Shown one piece after another: positions 25,270-33,014 of a stretch of DNA of 64,000 bases (position 1 is its first letter; each line of letters starts with the position of its first letter). Below the pieces are notes generated by a model. It was not told the origin of the DNA. It made no database searches and saw only the letters and a list, made by a program, of their open reading frames with translations. The stretch is from JAZOTM01 sp045657625 (GTDB lineage: Bacteria > Bacillota > Clostridia > Lachnospirales > Lachnospiraceae). The position numbers were made by a program, and so were the translations under genes. The stretch is taken from positions 1-64,000 of the forward strand of contig JAZOTM010000041.1 in assembly GCA_045657625.1 (NCBI GenBank), written 5' to 3'.

Positions 25270-26448
25270 ATGACATATTTATCACTTTACCTGGAAGTTG
25301 AAATACTGTGTATAATAGTTACCGCGATTATTGCAATTCGAATGCAATTTGGAGTAACGCCGGTACGTGCGCAACAATATTTTGTTGCTGCACTTATTGG
25401 CGTTGAGTTGTTTTTATGCCTAGAAGCAGTCACGGCCATCTTTAGTTATGGGGAAATGTCGTGGTCAAAAGATCTGTATTTTTGGCTGGTGTCTGCTTAT
25501 TATTGGTCTGAAACAATTGCCTGTCACGAATGGTATCTGTATTTTGAGGCAGCTTCTTACCACAAGCATGCATTAAATACCAGAACCTTTGGTGTTTATA
25601 CAGGTGTGTTTGTATATATGCATTTGTTATTGTTATTAATAAATGGAAAAACGCATTTTATGTTTACCATAAATGAGGCGTTTTTGACGGTAAAAGGGGA
25701 TTATTATTTCGTACAGTTCATATTCCCCTTCTTCTATCTGTGTTTTTCTTTTGTGAGAATCGTACATTCTGCTTATAAAGAGGAAAACTTCTCAGAAAAA
25801 GGGAAAATCTTGACCACAGCAATTTTTCCAATGTTGACTTTATTCTGCTCTGTATTGCAGTTGAAGTATCATTGGTTGCCATTGGTGTGTGTAGGTGTGG
25901 CAGTAGCGGTTGTGGTTATCTTTTGCAATTCATTGGAAACCCAAATATCCAAAGACAGCTTGACGGGACTGAATAATAAAAGGGAATTTTTGCGAGATGC
26001 AGATCGGAAGATAAAGAACTATCGAGAAGAAATGGGACTTTATTTTTTAATGTTGGATTTGGATGATTTCAAAAAGATCAACGATATGTACGGGCATCAA
26101 GAGGGAGACAACGCATTGATTCATTTCGCAGATGCTTTGAAAGAAGCATGCAATCGTACAAGAAAACGTTGCACCATTGCACGTTATGGTGGAGATGAAT
26201 TTACGATTTTGGCAGAGGCTTCTGACCCGGAAGAAATTACGATTTTAGTAGATGAAATACGTTATGAGTTGGGAAATAGCAATCGTATTTACAATACCCC
26301 TTATCAATTACAAGCCAGTATAGGGGTGGCTCGTTATGGGAAAAAAATGACCGGCTTACGAGAATTGTTACACACCGCGGATCAAAACATGTACAATGAG
26401 AAGGAAAAGAAAAAAGTTGGTCGAAGAAAGGTCGTAATTGAAAGATGA
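25270..26448 (+). CDS. Membrane diguanylate cyclase (GGDEF)
   Basis: Makes cyclic di-GMP from two GTP. The 392-aa protein has an N-terminal membrane sensor of about six or seven helices (residues 1-215) and a C-terminal GGDEF domain. The domain starts with the usual DSLTGLNNKREF. The active-site YGGDEF is at residues 306-311, with DLDDFKKINDMYGHQEGD upstream. I see no RxxD inhibitory site five residues before GGDEF, so product inhibition by that route is unlikely. AAAAAGGAG precedes the ATG. Its last four bases overlap the start of the EAL gene (ATGA). Confidence 0.93.
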   Translation: MTYLSLYLEVEILCIIVTAIIAIRMQFGVTPVRAQQYFVAALIGVELFLCLEAVTAIFSYGEMSWSKDLYFWLVSAYYWSETIACHEWYLYFEAASYHKHALNTRTFGVYTGVFVYMHLLLLLINGKTHFMFTINEAFLTVKGDYYFVQFIFPFFYLCFSFVRIVHSAYKEENFSEKGKILTTAIFPMLTLFCSVLQLKYHWLPLVCVGVAVAVVVIFCNSLETQISKDSLTGLNNKREFLRDADRKIKNYREEMGLYFLMLDLDDFKKINDMYGHQEGDNALIHFADALKEACNRTRKRCTIARYGGDEFTILAEASDPEEITILVDEIRYELGNSNRIYNTPYQLQASIGVARYGKKMTGLRELLHTADQNMYNEKEKKKVGRRKVVIER

Positions 26449-28361
26449 GATATATATTGCATTATGATATATGCGCAGTGATTCTATATCTTTTCAGTAT
26501 ATTTTTTGTGTTCTTAAAAAAGGATTTGAAAAAAATCGAGAATAAAGTGTTTCTGGTAATTTTGTTTAATGGGCTTTTATCCAGTATTTTCGATATATGG
26601 AGCGCATACGTCATTGAACATAGTACGCAGATTCCAACGGAATGGTTGGCGCCGTCAAGTTACCTCTTTTTGACCATTCACAATATGGTGGCATTTTTGT
26701 TCTTTATTTATGTAAACCTGGCCACCGGAGGAACAGCACACGAGACGAAATTAAAGCATTTTATCATAGGGATTCCGTTTTTATGCAGCATGAGTGTTAT
26801 GGCATTGAATCCTTTTTTGCATTGGGTCTTTTATTTCGATGAAAATAAAATATACCATCATGGTTCCGGTTTATACCTATTATATGTGAGTGCTTTTATT
26901 TATATTGTAGGGACCCTGGTATTAACCATTCGATATCATAATACTTTGGGATTTTATAGAACCGTATGGATTATTGGATTTATCAGTAGTGCTGCGATTG
27001 TAATTTTGGTTCAGATGTTGAATCCGGATTTCTTGTTAGAATTATTTATACAATCAGTCGTATATTTAGGACTCATTTTTTTGATGGAGGATAGTGAGTC
27101 TGTATATAACATCCATACTTCGGCTTATAATCGTAAGGCGTTTCAAAAGGATTTGAAGGATGCCATGAATCATGGGTATCAAGTGGATGTTATTTTTGTG
27201 AAATTTATTAATTATTCCTATTATCTGAATTTGGTAGGATTTGATGTCATGAATATTGTGATGACCTCTATTTTTAAATGGTGTGCGCAGTTTGCGCCGG
27301 AGGTTACGGTATATGATGGCGAAATGGGAAATGTGATTTTAATTGTGTCCGGAGATGCAAAAGAACACACCCATGAGATTGTAGAAAAAATGAAGGTCCA
27401 TATGGGCCGGAGATGGGTTCATCGTGGATTGGATGTTTCCATGGACGTGCAGATTATGTCTGTGCGTATTCCGGATGAGGTGGATTCTCCGGAAGTGGCC
27501 CTTACATTAATGGAACGTGTTTTCCCGAGAAAAGGGGAAAAAGTGCAAGTGATTTCCAATATGGAAATTGAGCCGGCACAGAGAAAAATGGACGTAGGAA
27601 CCGCAGTTTACAGGGGATTGCGTGAAAAGAATTTTGAAGTATATTATCAGCCTATTTGGGATAAAGAAACGCGCAGAATTACTAGGGCAGAAGCGTTGCT
27701 GCGTTTGGATGATCCGGAACTGGGTATGATTTCGCCGGAGGAATTTATTCCGATTGCAGAACGTAATGGCACCATTATGGAAATTGGAGCGTTCGTTTTG
27801 GAAGAGGTATGTAAATTTATTGCCAGTGGAGAAACCAGAAAAGCCGGGATTGAATGCATCAATGTAAATCTGTCTGCGGTGCAATGTTTGTATTACAATA
27901 TTTCCGAAAGTTTCCATATGATTTTGGATAAATACAAGGTGGAAATTTCTGATATTTGTTTGGAAATCACGGAGTCTGCCACCATTGAAAATGGTGAATT
28001 TTTGAGAAAAACTTTGCGTGAATTTAAAGCCTTAGGATTTAAATTGGCCATGGATGATTTTGGTACCGGATATTCCAATATTCGTTCGCTATCTACCATG
28101 GATTTTGATGTGATTAAAATCGATAAAAGTGTTCTTTGGGCAGTGGACAAGGAAGAAGAAGGAAAAGATATTTTGGAACTTTGTGTTCATCTGATCCAAA
28201 GTGTAAAAAAGAAAATTACCGTGGAAGGCGTGGAGACTATAGACCAAAAAAATTATCTATTGGATTTGGGTTGTGATTACCTGCAGGGGTATTATTTTTC
28301 CAAACCTTTGCCACGAGATCTCTTTTTAAAATTTACAAAGGATTTTAATAGCAAAAATTAG
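26445..28361 (+). CDS. Membrane c-di-GMP phosphodiesterase (degenerate GGDEF plus EAL)
   Basis: Hydrolyses cyclic di-GMP. The 638-aa protein has about seven N-terminal membrane helices similar in layout to its neighbour. A degenerate GGDEF domain follows (starts TSAYNRKAFQKDL, but the GGDEF motif itself is replaced by DGEMGNVI). The C-terminal EAL domain has EALLRL (E416), NVNLSA, EITES, DDFGTGYS (D537, D538), IKIDKS and VEGVE, the full set of metal and catalytic motifs. The 4-base ATGA overlap with the cyclase means translational coupling of a synthesising and a degrading enzyme. No terminator is evident before the tRNA promoter at 28382. Confidence 0.93.
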   Translation: MRYILHYDICAVILYLFSIFFVFLKKDLKKIENKVFLVILFNGLLSSIFDIWSAYVIEHSTQIPTEWLAPSSYLFLTIHNMVAFLFFIYVNLATGGTAHETKLKHFIIGIPFLCSMSVMALNPFLHWVFYFDENKIYHHGSGLYLLYVSAFIYIVGTLVLTIRYHNTLGFYRTVWIIGFISSAAIVILVQMLNPDFLLELFIQSVVYLGLIFLMEDSESVYNIHTSAYNRKAFQKDLKDAMNHGYQVDVIFVKFINYSYYLNLVGFDVMNIVMTSIFKWCAQFAPEVTVYDGEMGNVILIVSGDAKEHTHEIVEKMKVHMGRRWVHRGLDVSMDVQIMSVRIPDEVDSPEVALTLMERVFPRKGEKVQVISNMEIEPAQRKMDVGTAVYRGLREKNFEVYYQPIWDKETRRITRAEALLRLDDPELGMISPEEFIPIAERNGTIMEIGAFVLEEVCKFIASGETRKAGIECINVNLSAVQCLYYNISESFHMILDKYKVEISDICLEITESATIENGEFLRKTLREFKALGFKLAMDDFGTGYSNIRSLSTMDFDVIKIDKSVLWAVDKEEEGKDILELCVHLIQSVKKKITVEGVETIDQKNYLLDLGCDYLQGYYFSKPLPRDLFLKFTKDFNSKN

Positions 28362-28381
28362 AATTTTTCTGGGAAAATGTA

Positions 28382-28411
28382 TTGACAAGGGTTATCAAAT
28401 TATGGTAAATT
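28382..28411 (+). promoter_or_regulatory. Promoter of the tRNA-Phe/Gly/Gly operon
   Basis: Consensus TTGACA (28382-28387), 18 bases, TAAATT (28406-28411). Confidence 0.7.
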
Positions 28412-28442
28412 ATCTTCGTTGCCGATTTTGGTAACCTGAGTT

Positions 28443-28515
<73 letters not shown>

Positions 28516-28519
28516 TTCT

Positions 28520-28590
28520 GCGGGTGTAGTTCAATGGTAGAACACCAGCCTTCCAAGCTGGTTACGTGGGTTCGATTCCCATCACCCGCT
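28520..28590 (+). tRNA. tRNA-Gly (anticodon TCC)
   Basis: Acceptor GCGGGTG / CACCCGC, discriminator T, anticodon loop CTTCCAA (TCC) on stem CCAGC/GCTGG. No encoded CCA. Only four bases separate it from tRNA-Phe. Confidence 0.97.
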
Positions 28591-28593
28591 TAT

Positions 28594-28666
28594 GCGATAG
28601 TGGCGTAGTTGGTAACGCGCGACCTTGCCAAGGTCGAGACCGCGGGTTCGAGCCCCGTCTATCGCT
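28594..28666 (+). tRNA. tRNA-Gly (anticodon GCC)
   Basis: Acceptor GCGATAG / CTATCGC, discriminator T, anticodon loop TTGCCAA (GCC) on stem CGACC/GGTCG. No encoded CCA. Its last 13 acceptor/T-arm bases are duplicated at 28810-28822. Confidence 0.97.
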
Positions 28667-28680
28667 CTTATAAGAACAAG

Positions 28681-28711
28681 AAAACCACATCTTTAAGATG
28701 TGGTTTTTTTG
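28681..28711 (+). terminator. Terminator of the tRNA operon
   Basis: Stem AAAACCACATC / GATGTGGTTTT with a five-base loop and T-run. Confidence 0.9.
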
Positions 28712-28717
28712 TTCTTA

Positions 28718-28944
28718 GGAGCGAAAACGGAGAACTTACCCGCGGTGCGGGTTCGTTCTCCGCTTCGCTCCGGTCGGCGCAAAACAGACGTCCACCGGAC
28801 GTCTTGCGCCCCCGTCTATCGCAAACAAGCAGTGCAGGTTCGTTCTTCTCGTTATGAGCACTTAGATGGCGCAAGCAAAGCGAAGCGGCATCTTACGTGC
28901 GATACATGCAAAGTACTTGCCGAGTGAAACGAGGCTAGTACTTT
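28718..28944. repeat. Array of four consecutive hairpins
   Basis: H1 28718-28771 pairs GGAGCGAA, CGGAGAAC and CCCGC with their complements (about 21 bp with small internal loops). H2 28776-28810 pairs GGCGCAA/TTGCGCC and GACGTCC/GGACGTC. H3 28864-28893 pairs AGATGGCGC/GCGGCATCT with one mismatch. H4 28910-28944 pairs AAAGTACT/AGTACTTT. T-arm-like GGTTCG sequences occur in H1 and near 28839. No gene with a ribosome binding site is present. It looks like tRNA-derived or repeat-derived debris, or a structured RNA element. Confidence 0.7.
28810..28822 (+). pseudogene. Duplicate of the tRNA-Gly(GCC) 3' end
   Basis: CCCCGTCTATCGC here is identical to 28653-28665, the last 13 bases of the acceptor/T-arm of tRNA-Gly(GCC), 157 bases upstream. 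It is either a fragment of a lost tandem tRNA gene or an attachment-site-like direct repeat. Confidence 0.6.
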
Positions 28945-29022
28945 GTAGCGAAGCTTCGGTCGGCGCAAACAAGCAGTGTGGGCTAGTACTTTGTAGCGAA
29001 GCTCCGGTCGGCGCAAACAAGC
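28933..29022. repeat. Two tandem copies of a 42-base repeat
   Basis: Copies at 28933-28974 and 28981-29022 (period 48) share GGCTAGTACTTTGTAGCGAAGC and GGTCGGCGCAAACAAGC with one mismatch. Partial copies of the unit end occur at 28768-28783 (CTCCGGTCGGCGCAAA) and at 28821-28834 (GCAAACAAGCAGTG). No coding content. Confidence 0.85.
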
Positions 29023-29071
29023 GGTTAAAAAGAATATGTATAAAAAATAGAATAAGGAATGACAAGTTAAG

Positions 29072-29095
29072 ATTTTGAGAGAAATTTCTCAAAAT
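29072..29095. promoter_or_regulatory. Candidate RpiR operator upstream of the GH1 gene
   Basis: ATTTTGAGA-N6-TCTCAAAAT inverted repeat containing the perfect palindrome GAGAAATTTCTC (29079-29090). A related imperfect GAGAAAAATATTCTTTC lies near 29122-29139. RpiR-type regulators commonly bind AT-rich GAAA/TTTC palindromes, and an RpiR gene follows the GH1 gene. Confidence 0.4.
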
Positions 29096-29160
29096 TTTAA
29101 AGGGTTGAACTGTGGCGCTTTGAGAAAAATATTCTTTCTGCGCTACTTCTATTTTAAAAG

Positions 29161-29198
29161 AAAATCCTCCTATGTATGATGTAGAAAAGGAGGATTTT
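29161..29198 (+). promoter_or_regulatory. Leader hairpin burying the GH1 ribosome binding site
   Basis: AAAATCCTCC (29161-29170) pairs perfectly with GGAGGATTTT (29189-29198) across an 18-base loop. The GGAGG in the right arm is the only ribosome binding site for the ATG at 29203. The stem also ends in a short T-run, so it may act as a terminator as well as a translation block. Confidence 0.65.
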
Positions 29199-29202
29199 TA
29201 TT

Positions 29203-30624
29203 ATGTTACATAAAAAATTAAAACCGTTCCCGGAGAACTTTTTTTGGGGAGCGTCTACATCCGCATATCAGGTAGAGGGTGCGAATGCAGAGGATGGAAA
29301 AGGTCCCTCTTGCCAAGATGTGAAGATTTTACCGGAGGGCACTGCAGATTTAAGTACCTGTGCCGATCATTATCATCATTTTAAAGAAGATGTGGCTTTG
29401 ATGGCGGAAATGGGATTTAAATCTTATCGTTTTTCCATTGCTTGGACACGTATTCTTCCACAGGGAAAAGGAGAAGTCAATCCGAAGGGCATACAGTTTT
29501 ATAATGATTTGATCGATGAGTGTTTGAAATATAATATCACTCCAATTGTTACCATGTTTCATTTTGATATGCCGGCGGCATTGGATGAATTGGGTTCTTG
29601 GTCAAATCCGGAATCTGTACAGTGGTTTGAAAATTATGCAAAGGTATTGTTTGAAAACTTTGGAGACCGTGTGAAATATTGGTTGACCATTAATGAACAG
29701 AATATGTTGACTTTGGCCGGACCGGTTATTGGGACGATGTTCATTCCGGAGGGAACCACAAATCTGAAAAAAGAAATTTATCAGCAGAATCACCATCAGC
29801 TGGTAGCACAGGCAAAGGCTATGGCATTGTGTCATCGTATGATTCCGGATGCTATGATTGGACCGGCACCAAATATTGCATTTGTTTATCCGGCTACATG
29901 TAAACCGGAAGATATGATTGCTGCAGAAAACTTTAATGCTATCCGAAATTGGCTGTATCTTGATATGGCTGTTTATGGCAGATATAATAATTTAGTGTGG
30001 GCATACTTAGAAGAGCAGGATGCGATCCCTACCTTTGCAGAAGGGGATGAAGAGGCATTAAAAAATGCACATCCGGATTTTATTGGATTTAATTACTACA
30101 ATACCGCAACGGTAGAAGCTGCCCTTGATATGGAGGAGAAGGAAGGCGGAGCCGGAGATCAGCAGTCCATGCGAGGAGAACCTGGTTTTTATAAGGGTGC
30201 GTCTAATCCGAATTTGCCAAAAACCGAGTTTGGTTGGGAAATTGATCCGGTGGGATTCCGTGCAACGATGCGTGAATTATATGATCGTTATCATTTGCCG
30301 CTTTTGGTTACAGAAAACGGTTTAGGAGCATATGACATCTTAGAAGAAGATGGTAGCGTGCATGATGCATACCGAATTCAATATTTGGATGCTCATATTC
30401 GTCAGATTCGTGAAGCGATTACCGATGGAGTAGAAATGTTGGGATATAATCCCTGGTCAGCCATTGATTTGGTTTCTACACATGAAGGCATTCGTAAACG
30501 TTATGGATTTGTTTATGTAGATACAACAGATGAAAAAGTAGGCTCTTTAAAGCGTTATAAAAAGGATTCCTTCTCATGGTATCAGGAAGTTATCCGTACC
30601 AATGGAGAAAGCCTCTACAAATAA
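29203..30624 (+). CDS. GH1 6-phospho-beta-glucosidase
   Basis: Cytoplasmic hydrolase of phosphorylated beta-glucosides delivered by PTS transporters. The 473-aa protein starts with the GH1 signature FPENFFWGASTSAYQVEGA. The acid/base is E165 in INEQN (usually NEP, a change also seen in some 6-phospho enzymes) and the nucleophile is E371 in TENGLG. The segment IDLVSTHEGIRKRYGFVYVD has the Ser...Lys-x-Tyr pattern that binds the 6-phosphate. No PTS gene is adjacent. The leader hairpin and the downstream RpiR gene suggest local control. Confidence 0.92.
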   Translation: MLHKKLKPFPENFFWGASTSAYQVEGANAEDGKGPSCQDVKILPEGTADLSTCADHYHHFKEDVALMAEMGFKSYRFSIAWTRILPQGKGEVNPKGIQFYNDLIDECLKYNITPIVTMFHFDMPAALDELGSWSNPESVQWFENYAKVLFENFGDRVKYWLTINEQNMLTLAGPVIGTMFIPEGTTNLKKEIYQQNHHQLVAQAKAMALCHRMIPDAMIGPAPNIAFVYPATCKPEDMIAAENFNAIRNWLYLDMAVYGRYNNLVWAYLEEQDAIPTFAEGDEEALKNAHPDFIGFNYYNTATVEAALDMEEKEGGAGDQQSMRGEPGFYKGASNPNLPKTEFGWEIDPVGFRATMRELYDRYHLPLLVTENGLGAYDILEEDGSVHDAYRIQYLDAHIRQIREAITDGVEMLGYNPWSAIDLVSTHEGIRKRYGFVYVDTTDEKVGSLKRYKKDSFSWYQEVIRTNGESLYK

Positions 30625-30642
30625 TAGATATAGGAGTGAGCA

Positions 30643-31512
30643 ATGAATATTTTCGTTCAATTACAAAGACAAGACGATTTTTCCGGAAATGAAAAGAAAA
30701 TCGCTACGTATATTTGCGAACATCCGGCGGAAGTAGTGACGATGAATGCCGAGACTTTAGCAAAAAAGATATATGTATCCACGGCCAGTGTATATCGCTT
30801 GTGCGATAAACTTCATGTGGGAGGATTTTCTGAGTTAAAAATCCGTATGTCTGCGGAATTGAATGATTATCTTCACACCGAAGAATTTGATTTTGATTTT
30901 CCGGTGGAGAAAGATCAAACGTATAGGGAGATTATGTGGGCGTTACAAGAAAACTATACACGCACAGTAGAGTCCACGATTGATTATTTGAAATTGGATC
31001 AGATTCGTATGGCGGTGAGCGCGATGAAGCGTGCGAAACAGATTGATTTTTTTACATCTGCAGGAAATGTGTGGTTTGCAAAAAATTTTGCTTTCCAGAT
31101 GAGAGAAATTGGCGTGACCGTGAATGTCCCTATTGAAGAATACGAACAAAGGCTTTGCGCTGCTTCCACAGACCCGTCGCATATGGCGATTCAGTTGTCT
31201 TTTGAAGGCAGAGGTGCCAATGCCAGAACGGTATCGGAATTATTGGCGGAAAACAAAGTTCCAACGCTTTTGATTTGTTCTCCAAATCAGACAGGACTGA
31301 AGGGAAACTATACCCTTTATATTAGTCCCAACGAAAATCATTATAAAAAAATATCTTCGTTTTCTACCAGATTATCCATTTTATATTTGCTGGATATGTT
31401 GTATACCTGCTACTTTGAATCGTCTTATGATGAGAACTGGGAACGAAAAATGAAGTATTACAATAAATTAGTAGATGCATCTCAAAAGTCCTCACAAGGT
31501 TGTGAAAAATAA
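30643..31512 (+). CDS. RpiR/MurR-family transcriptional regulator
   Basis: A 289-aa regulator with an N-terminal RpiR helix-turn-helix (residues 1-77, FSGNEKKIATYICEHPAEV then STASVYRLCDKLHVGGFSELKIR) and a C-terminal SIS sugar-phosphate-binding domain (about 120-260, IDFFTSAGNVWFAKNFAFQM). It starts 18 bases after the GH1 gene with AGGAG upstream, so it is in the same operon. The probable ligand is a phospho-sugar related to the GH1 substrate and the probable target is the promoter upstream of 29203. Confidence 0.92.
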   Translation: MNIFVQLQRQDDFSGNEKKIATYICEHPAEVVTMNAETLAKKIYVSTASVYRLCDKLHVGGFSELKIRMSAELNDYLHTEEFDFDFPVEKDQTYREIMWALQENYTRTVESTIDYLKLDQIRMAVSAMKRAKQIDFFTSAGNVWFAKNFAFQMREIGVTVNVPIEEYEQRLCAASTDPSHMAIQLSFEGRGANARTVSELLAENKVPTLLICSPNQTGLKGNYTLYISPNENHYKKISSFSTRLSILYLLDMLYTCYFESSYDENWERKMKYYNKLVDASQKSSQGCEK

Positions 31513-31613
31513 GAGGAATTGCTTGCATATTCATACAAAATAAGTTATATTTTTCCTGACGCGCCAAGATTTTTATGAATCAAAGTGGCAAAGTATTTTG
31601 GGAGGATAGAAAG

Positions 31614-32219
31614 ATGTATATCACTTGTTTAGATTTAGAAGGCGTTTTGGTGCCGGAAATTTGGATCGCTTTTGCAGAGGAGACCGGAATTCCGGAACTT
31701 AAGAGAACAACCAGAGATGAGCCGGACTACGGAAAATTAATGAATTATAGAATTGAGATTTTAAAAGAGCATGGCCTTGGATTAAAGGAGATTCAGGATA
31801 CCATTGCGAAAATTGATCCACTTCCGGGAGCAAAAGAATTTTTGGATGAGTTGCGTTCTTTTTCACAGGTGATTATTTTGAGTGATACCTTTACACAGTT
31901 TGCAACTCCATTGATGAAGAAATTGGGTTGGCCGACTATTTTTTGCAACTCTTTAGAGGTAGCAGAAAATGGAGAAATCACCGGCTTTAAACTTCGTCAG
32001 GAAAATCAGAAATATCATGCAGTAAGAGCATTACAGTCTATTGGATACGATACCATTGCCAGTGGTGATAGCTTTAATGATTTGGCTATGATTCAGGAAA
32101 GCCAAGGAGGATTTTTATTCCGTACTACAGATAAGATTAAAACAGATTATCCAAATATTCCTGCATTTGAGACTTATGATGAATTGTTACATGCGATTAA
32201 AAACCAGATGGAAAAATAA
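31614..32219 (+). CDS. thrH: Bifunctional phosphoserine phosphatase / homoserine phosphotransferase
   Basis: HAD-superfamily enzyme of 201 aa. The N-terminus YITCLDLEGVLVPEIWIAFAE is the ThrH signature, with the catalytic D-x-E pair (D7, E9) in place of the usual DxD. Motif II is ILSDTFTQF and motif III/IV is ASGDSFNDLAM. ThrH dephosphorylates phosphoserine (serine synthesis) and can pass the phosphate to homoserine. The start at 31614 has GGGAGG eight bases upstream; an ATG at 31575 has none. Neighbouring genes are unrelated. Confidence 0.93.
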   Translation: MYITCLDLEGVLVPEIWIAFAEETGIPELKRTTRDEPDYGKLMNYRIEILKEHGLGLKEIQDTIAKIDPLPGAKEFLDELRSFSQVIILSDTFTQFATPLMKKLGWPTIFCNSLEVAENGEITGFKLRQENQKYHAVRALQSIGYDTIASGDSFNDLAMIQESQGGFLFRTTDKIKTDYPNIPAFETYDELLHAIKNQMEK

Positions 32220-32230
32220 GGAATACAGGG

Positions 32231-32329
32231 AAAAGCGCTCCGCTATGGAAGCACGCGCGCGAGATGTAAATGTTGCATAAATGCAACCGCGCTTGGCGCG
32301 AGAATGTCGCATGCGACATTCTTTCTTGT
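32231..32329. repeat. Dispersed intergenic repeat, copy 2
   Basis: Near-identical to 5450-5550, missing two bases in the GCGC tract. The same GTTGCAT/ATGCAAC, CGCGC/GCGCG and GAATGTCGC/GCGACATTC palindromes follow in the same order, then TTCTTTCTTGT. The flanking sequences of the two copies are unrelated, which defines the element ends at AAAAGCGCTCC and TTCTTGT. The rest of 32330-32427 has a small CTTGT/ACAAG hairpin and one short open frame that I do not call. Confidence 0.88.
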
Positions 32330-32426
32330 GACAACAAGTATCACGGTGCTACAAAACAGAAGCTATGATATACTTCTGATAGGTGATAAATCATGGGGGT
32401 AGAGACGGATTTTATAATCGGAATCT

Positions 32427-32462
32427 AAAAAAAGCGGGTTGAAAAAATCAACTCGCTTTTTT
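32427..32462. terminator. Bidirectional terminator between thrH and the DapF-like gene
   Basis: Stem GCGGGTTGA / TCAACTCGC (one G-U) flanked by A and T runs on the two sides, five-base loop. Confidence 0.88.
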
Positions 32463-32484
32463 GAATATATGTTGTTTTGATCAG

Positions 32485-32883
32485 TTAAGCATATTCTTGG
32501 ACAAATTTATCGGATAAAATCATGCGTCCGGGATAAGAAAAGGTGGGCTGGGAAGCATGTACCTTTTTTTCTTTTACGAGGAAATCTCCCTCCGGTGTAT
32601 GAACCAACACCTTGTCTTGCACGTATTGCAAATGCATCATGGCACGGGCTGCAGCCTCATATTCTTTGTGACAGAAATGCTTGATTTTGCCGTTTTGATT
32701 TACCTGTACGGTAATTTCTTTGTCGTTTTCCAGTTGAATAAGAATCCCCTCAGATTCGGAGCCGAAGCGACGGTCGAAGATGCGTGCAATCAGATTTTCG
32801 GTTAATGGAATGGAATTTGAATTTTTGTTGTATATAAGAAAATTTAGACCAGCTTCCTGATACTTCGTAAATTCAACACACAT
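32485..32883 (-). CDS. Half-length protein resembling the N-terminal lobe of diaminopimelate epimerase
   Basis: A 132-aa protein that lines up over its first 100 residues with the N-terminal half of DapF. FTKYQEAGLNFLIYN matches FxKMHGLGNDFxVxD, ARIFDRRFGSESEGILI matches the DRRFGIGADGLL segment, VNQNGKIKHFC matches FNADGSEAEMC, and KVLVHTPEGDFLV matches the following beta strands. Cys71 aligns with the first catalytic Cys, but the GNG loop that follows it in DapF reads HKE. The whole C-terminal lobe with the second catalytic Cys is absent, replaced by about 25 unrelated residues. It cannot be an active epimerase. The minus-strand GGAGAG ribosome binding site supports expression. It diverges from an AraC-type gene. 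Confidence 0.75.
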   Translation of the reverse strand: MCVEFTKYQEAGLNFLIYNKNSNSIPLTENLIARIFDRRFGSESEGILIQLENDKEITVQVNQNGKIKHFCHKEYEAAARAMMHLQYVQDKVLVHTPEGDFLVKEKKVHASQPTFSYPGRMILSDKFVQEYA

Positions 32884-33014
32884 ATCGGCTCTCCTTTCTG
32901 AGTTGGTTTTGCTTATTTCTTACCTATAGTATAGAAAACATTTTTTGATAAAAATATAAAGAAAATGCTCTGTAGTTTGCAAAAAGTGCTATTATAAAAA
33001 AGAGGTGAAGCGCA

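Noticed and set aside
28609..29092. Short frames in the hairpin and repeat array after the tRNA operon
   Set aside because: They begin inside tRNA-Gly or in repeats, have no ribosome binding site, and their composition follows the repeated DNA.
32393..32428. An 11-codon frame just before the terminator downstream of repeat copy 2
   Set aside because: SD-like AGGTGAT is present, but the frame is too short, has no clear promoter and ends in the terminator arm.
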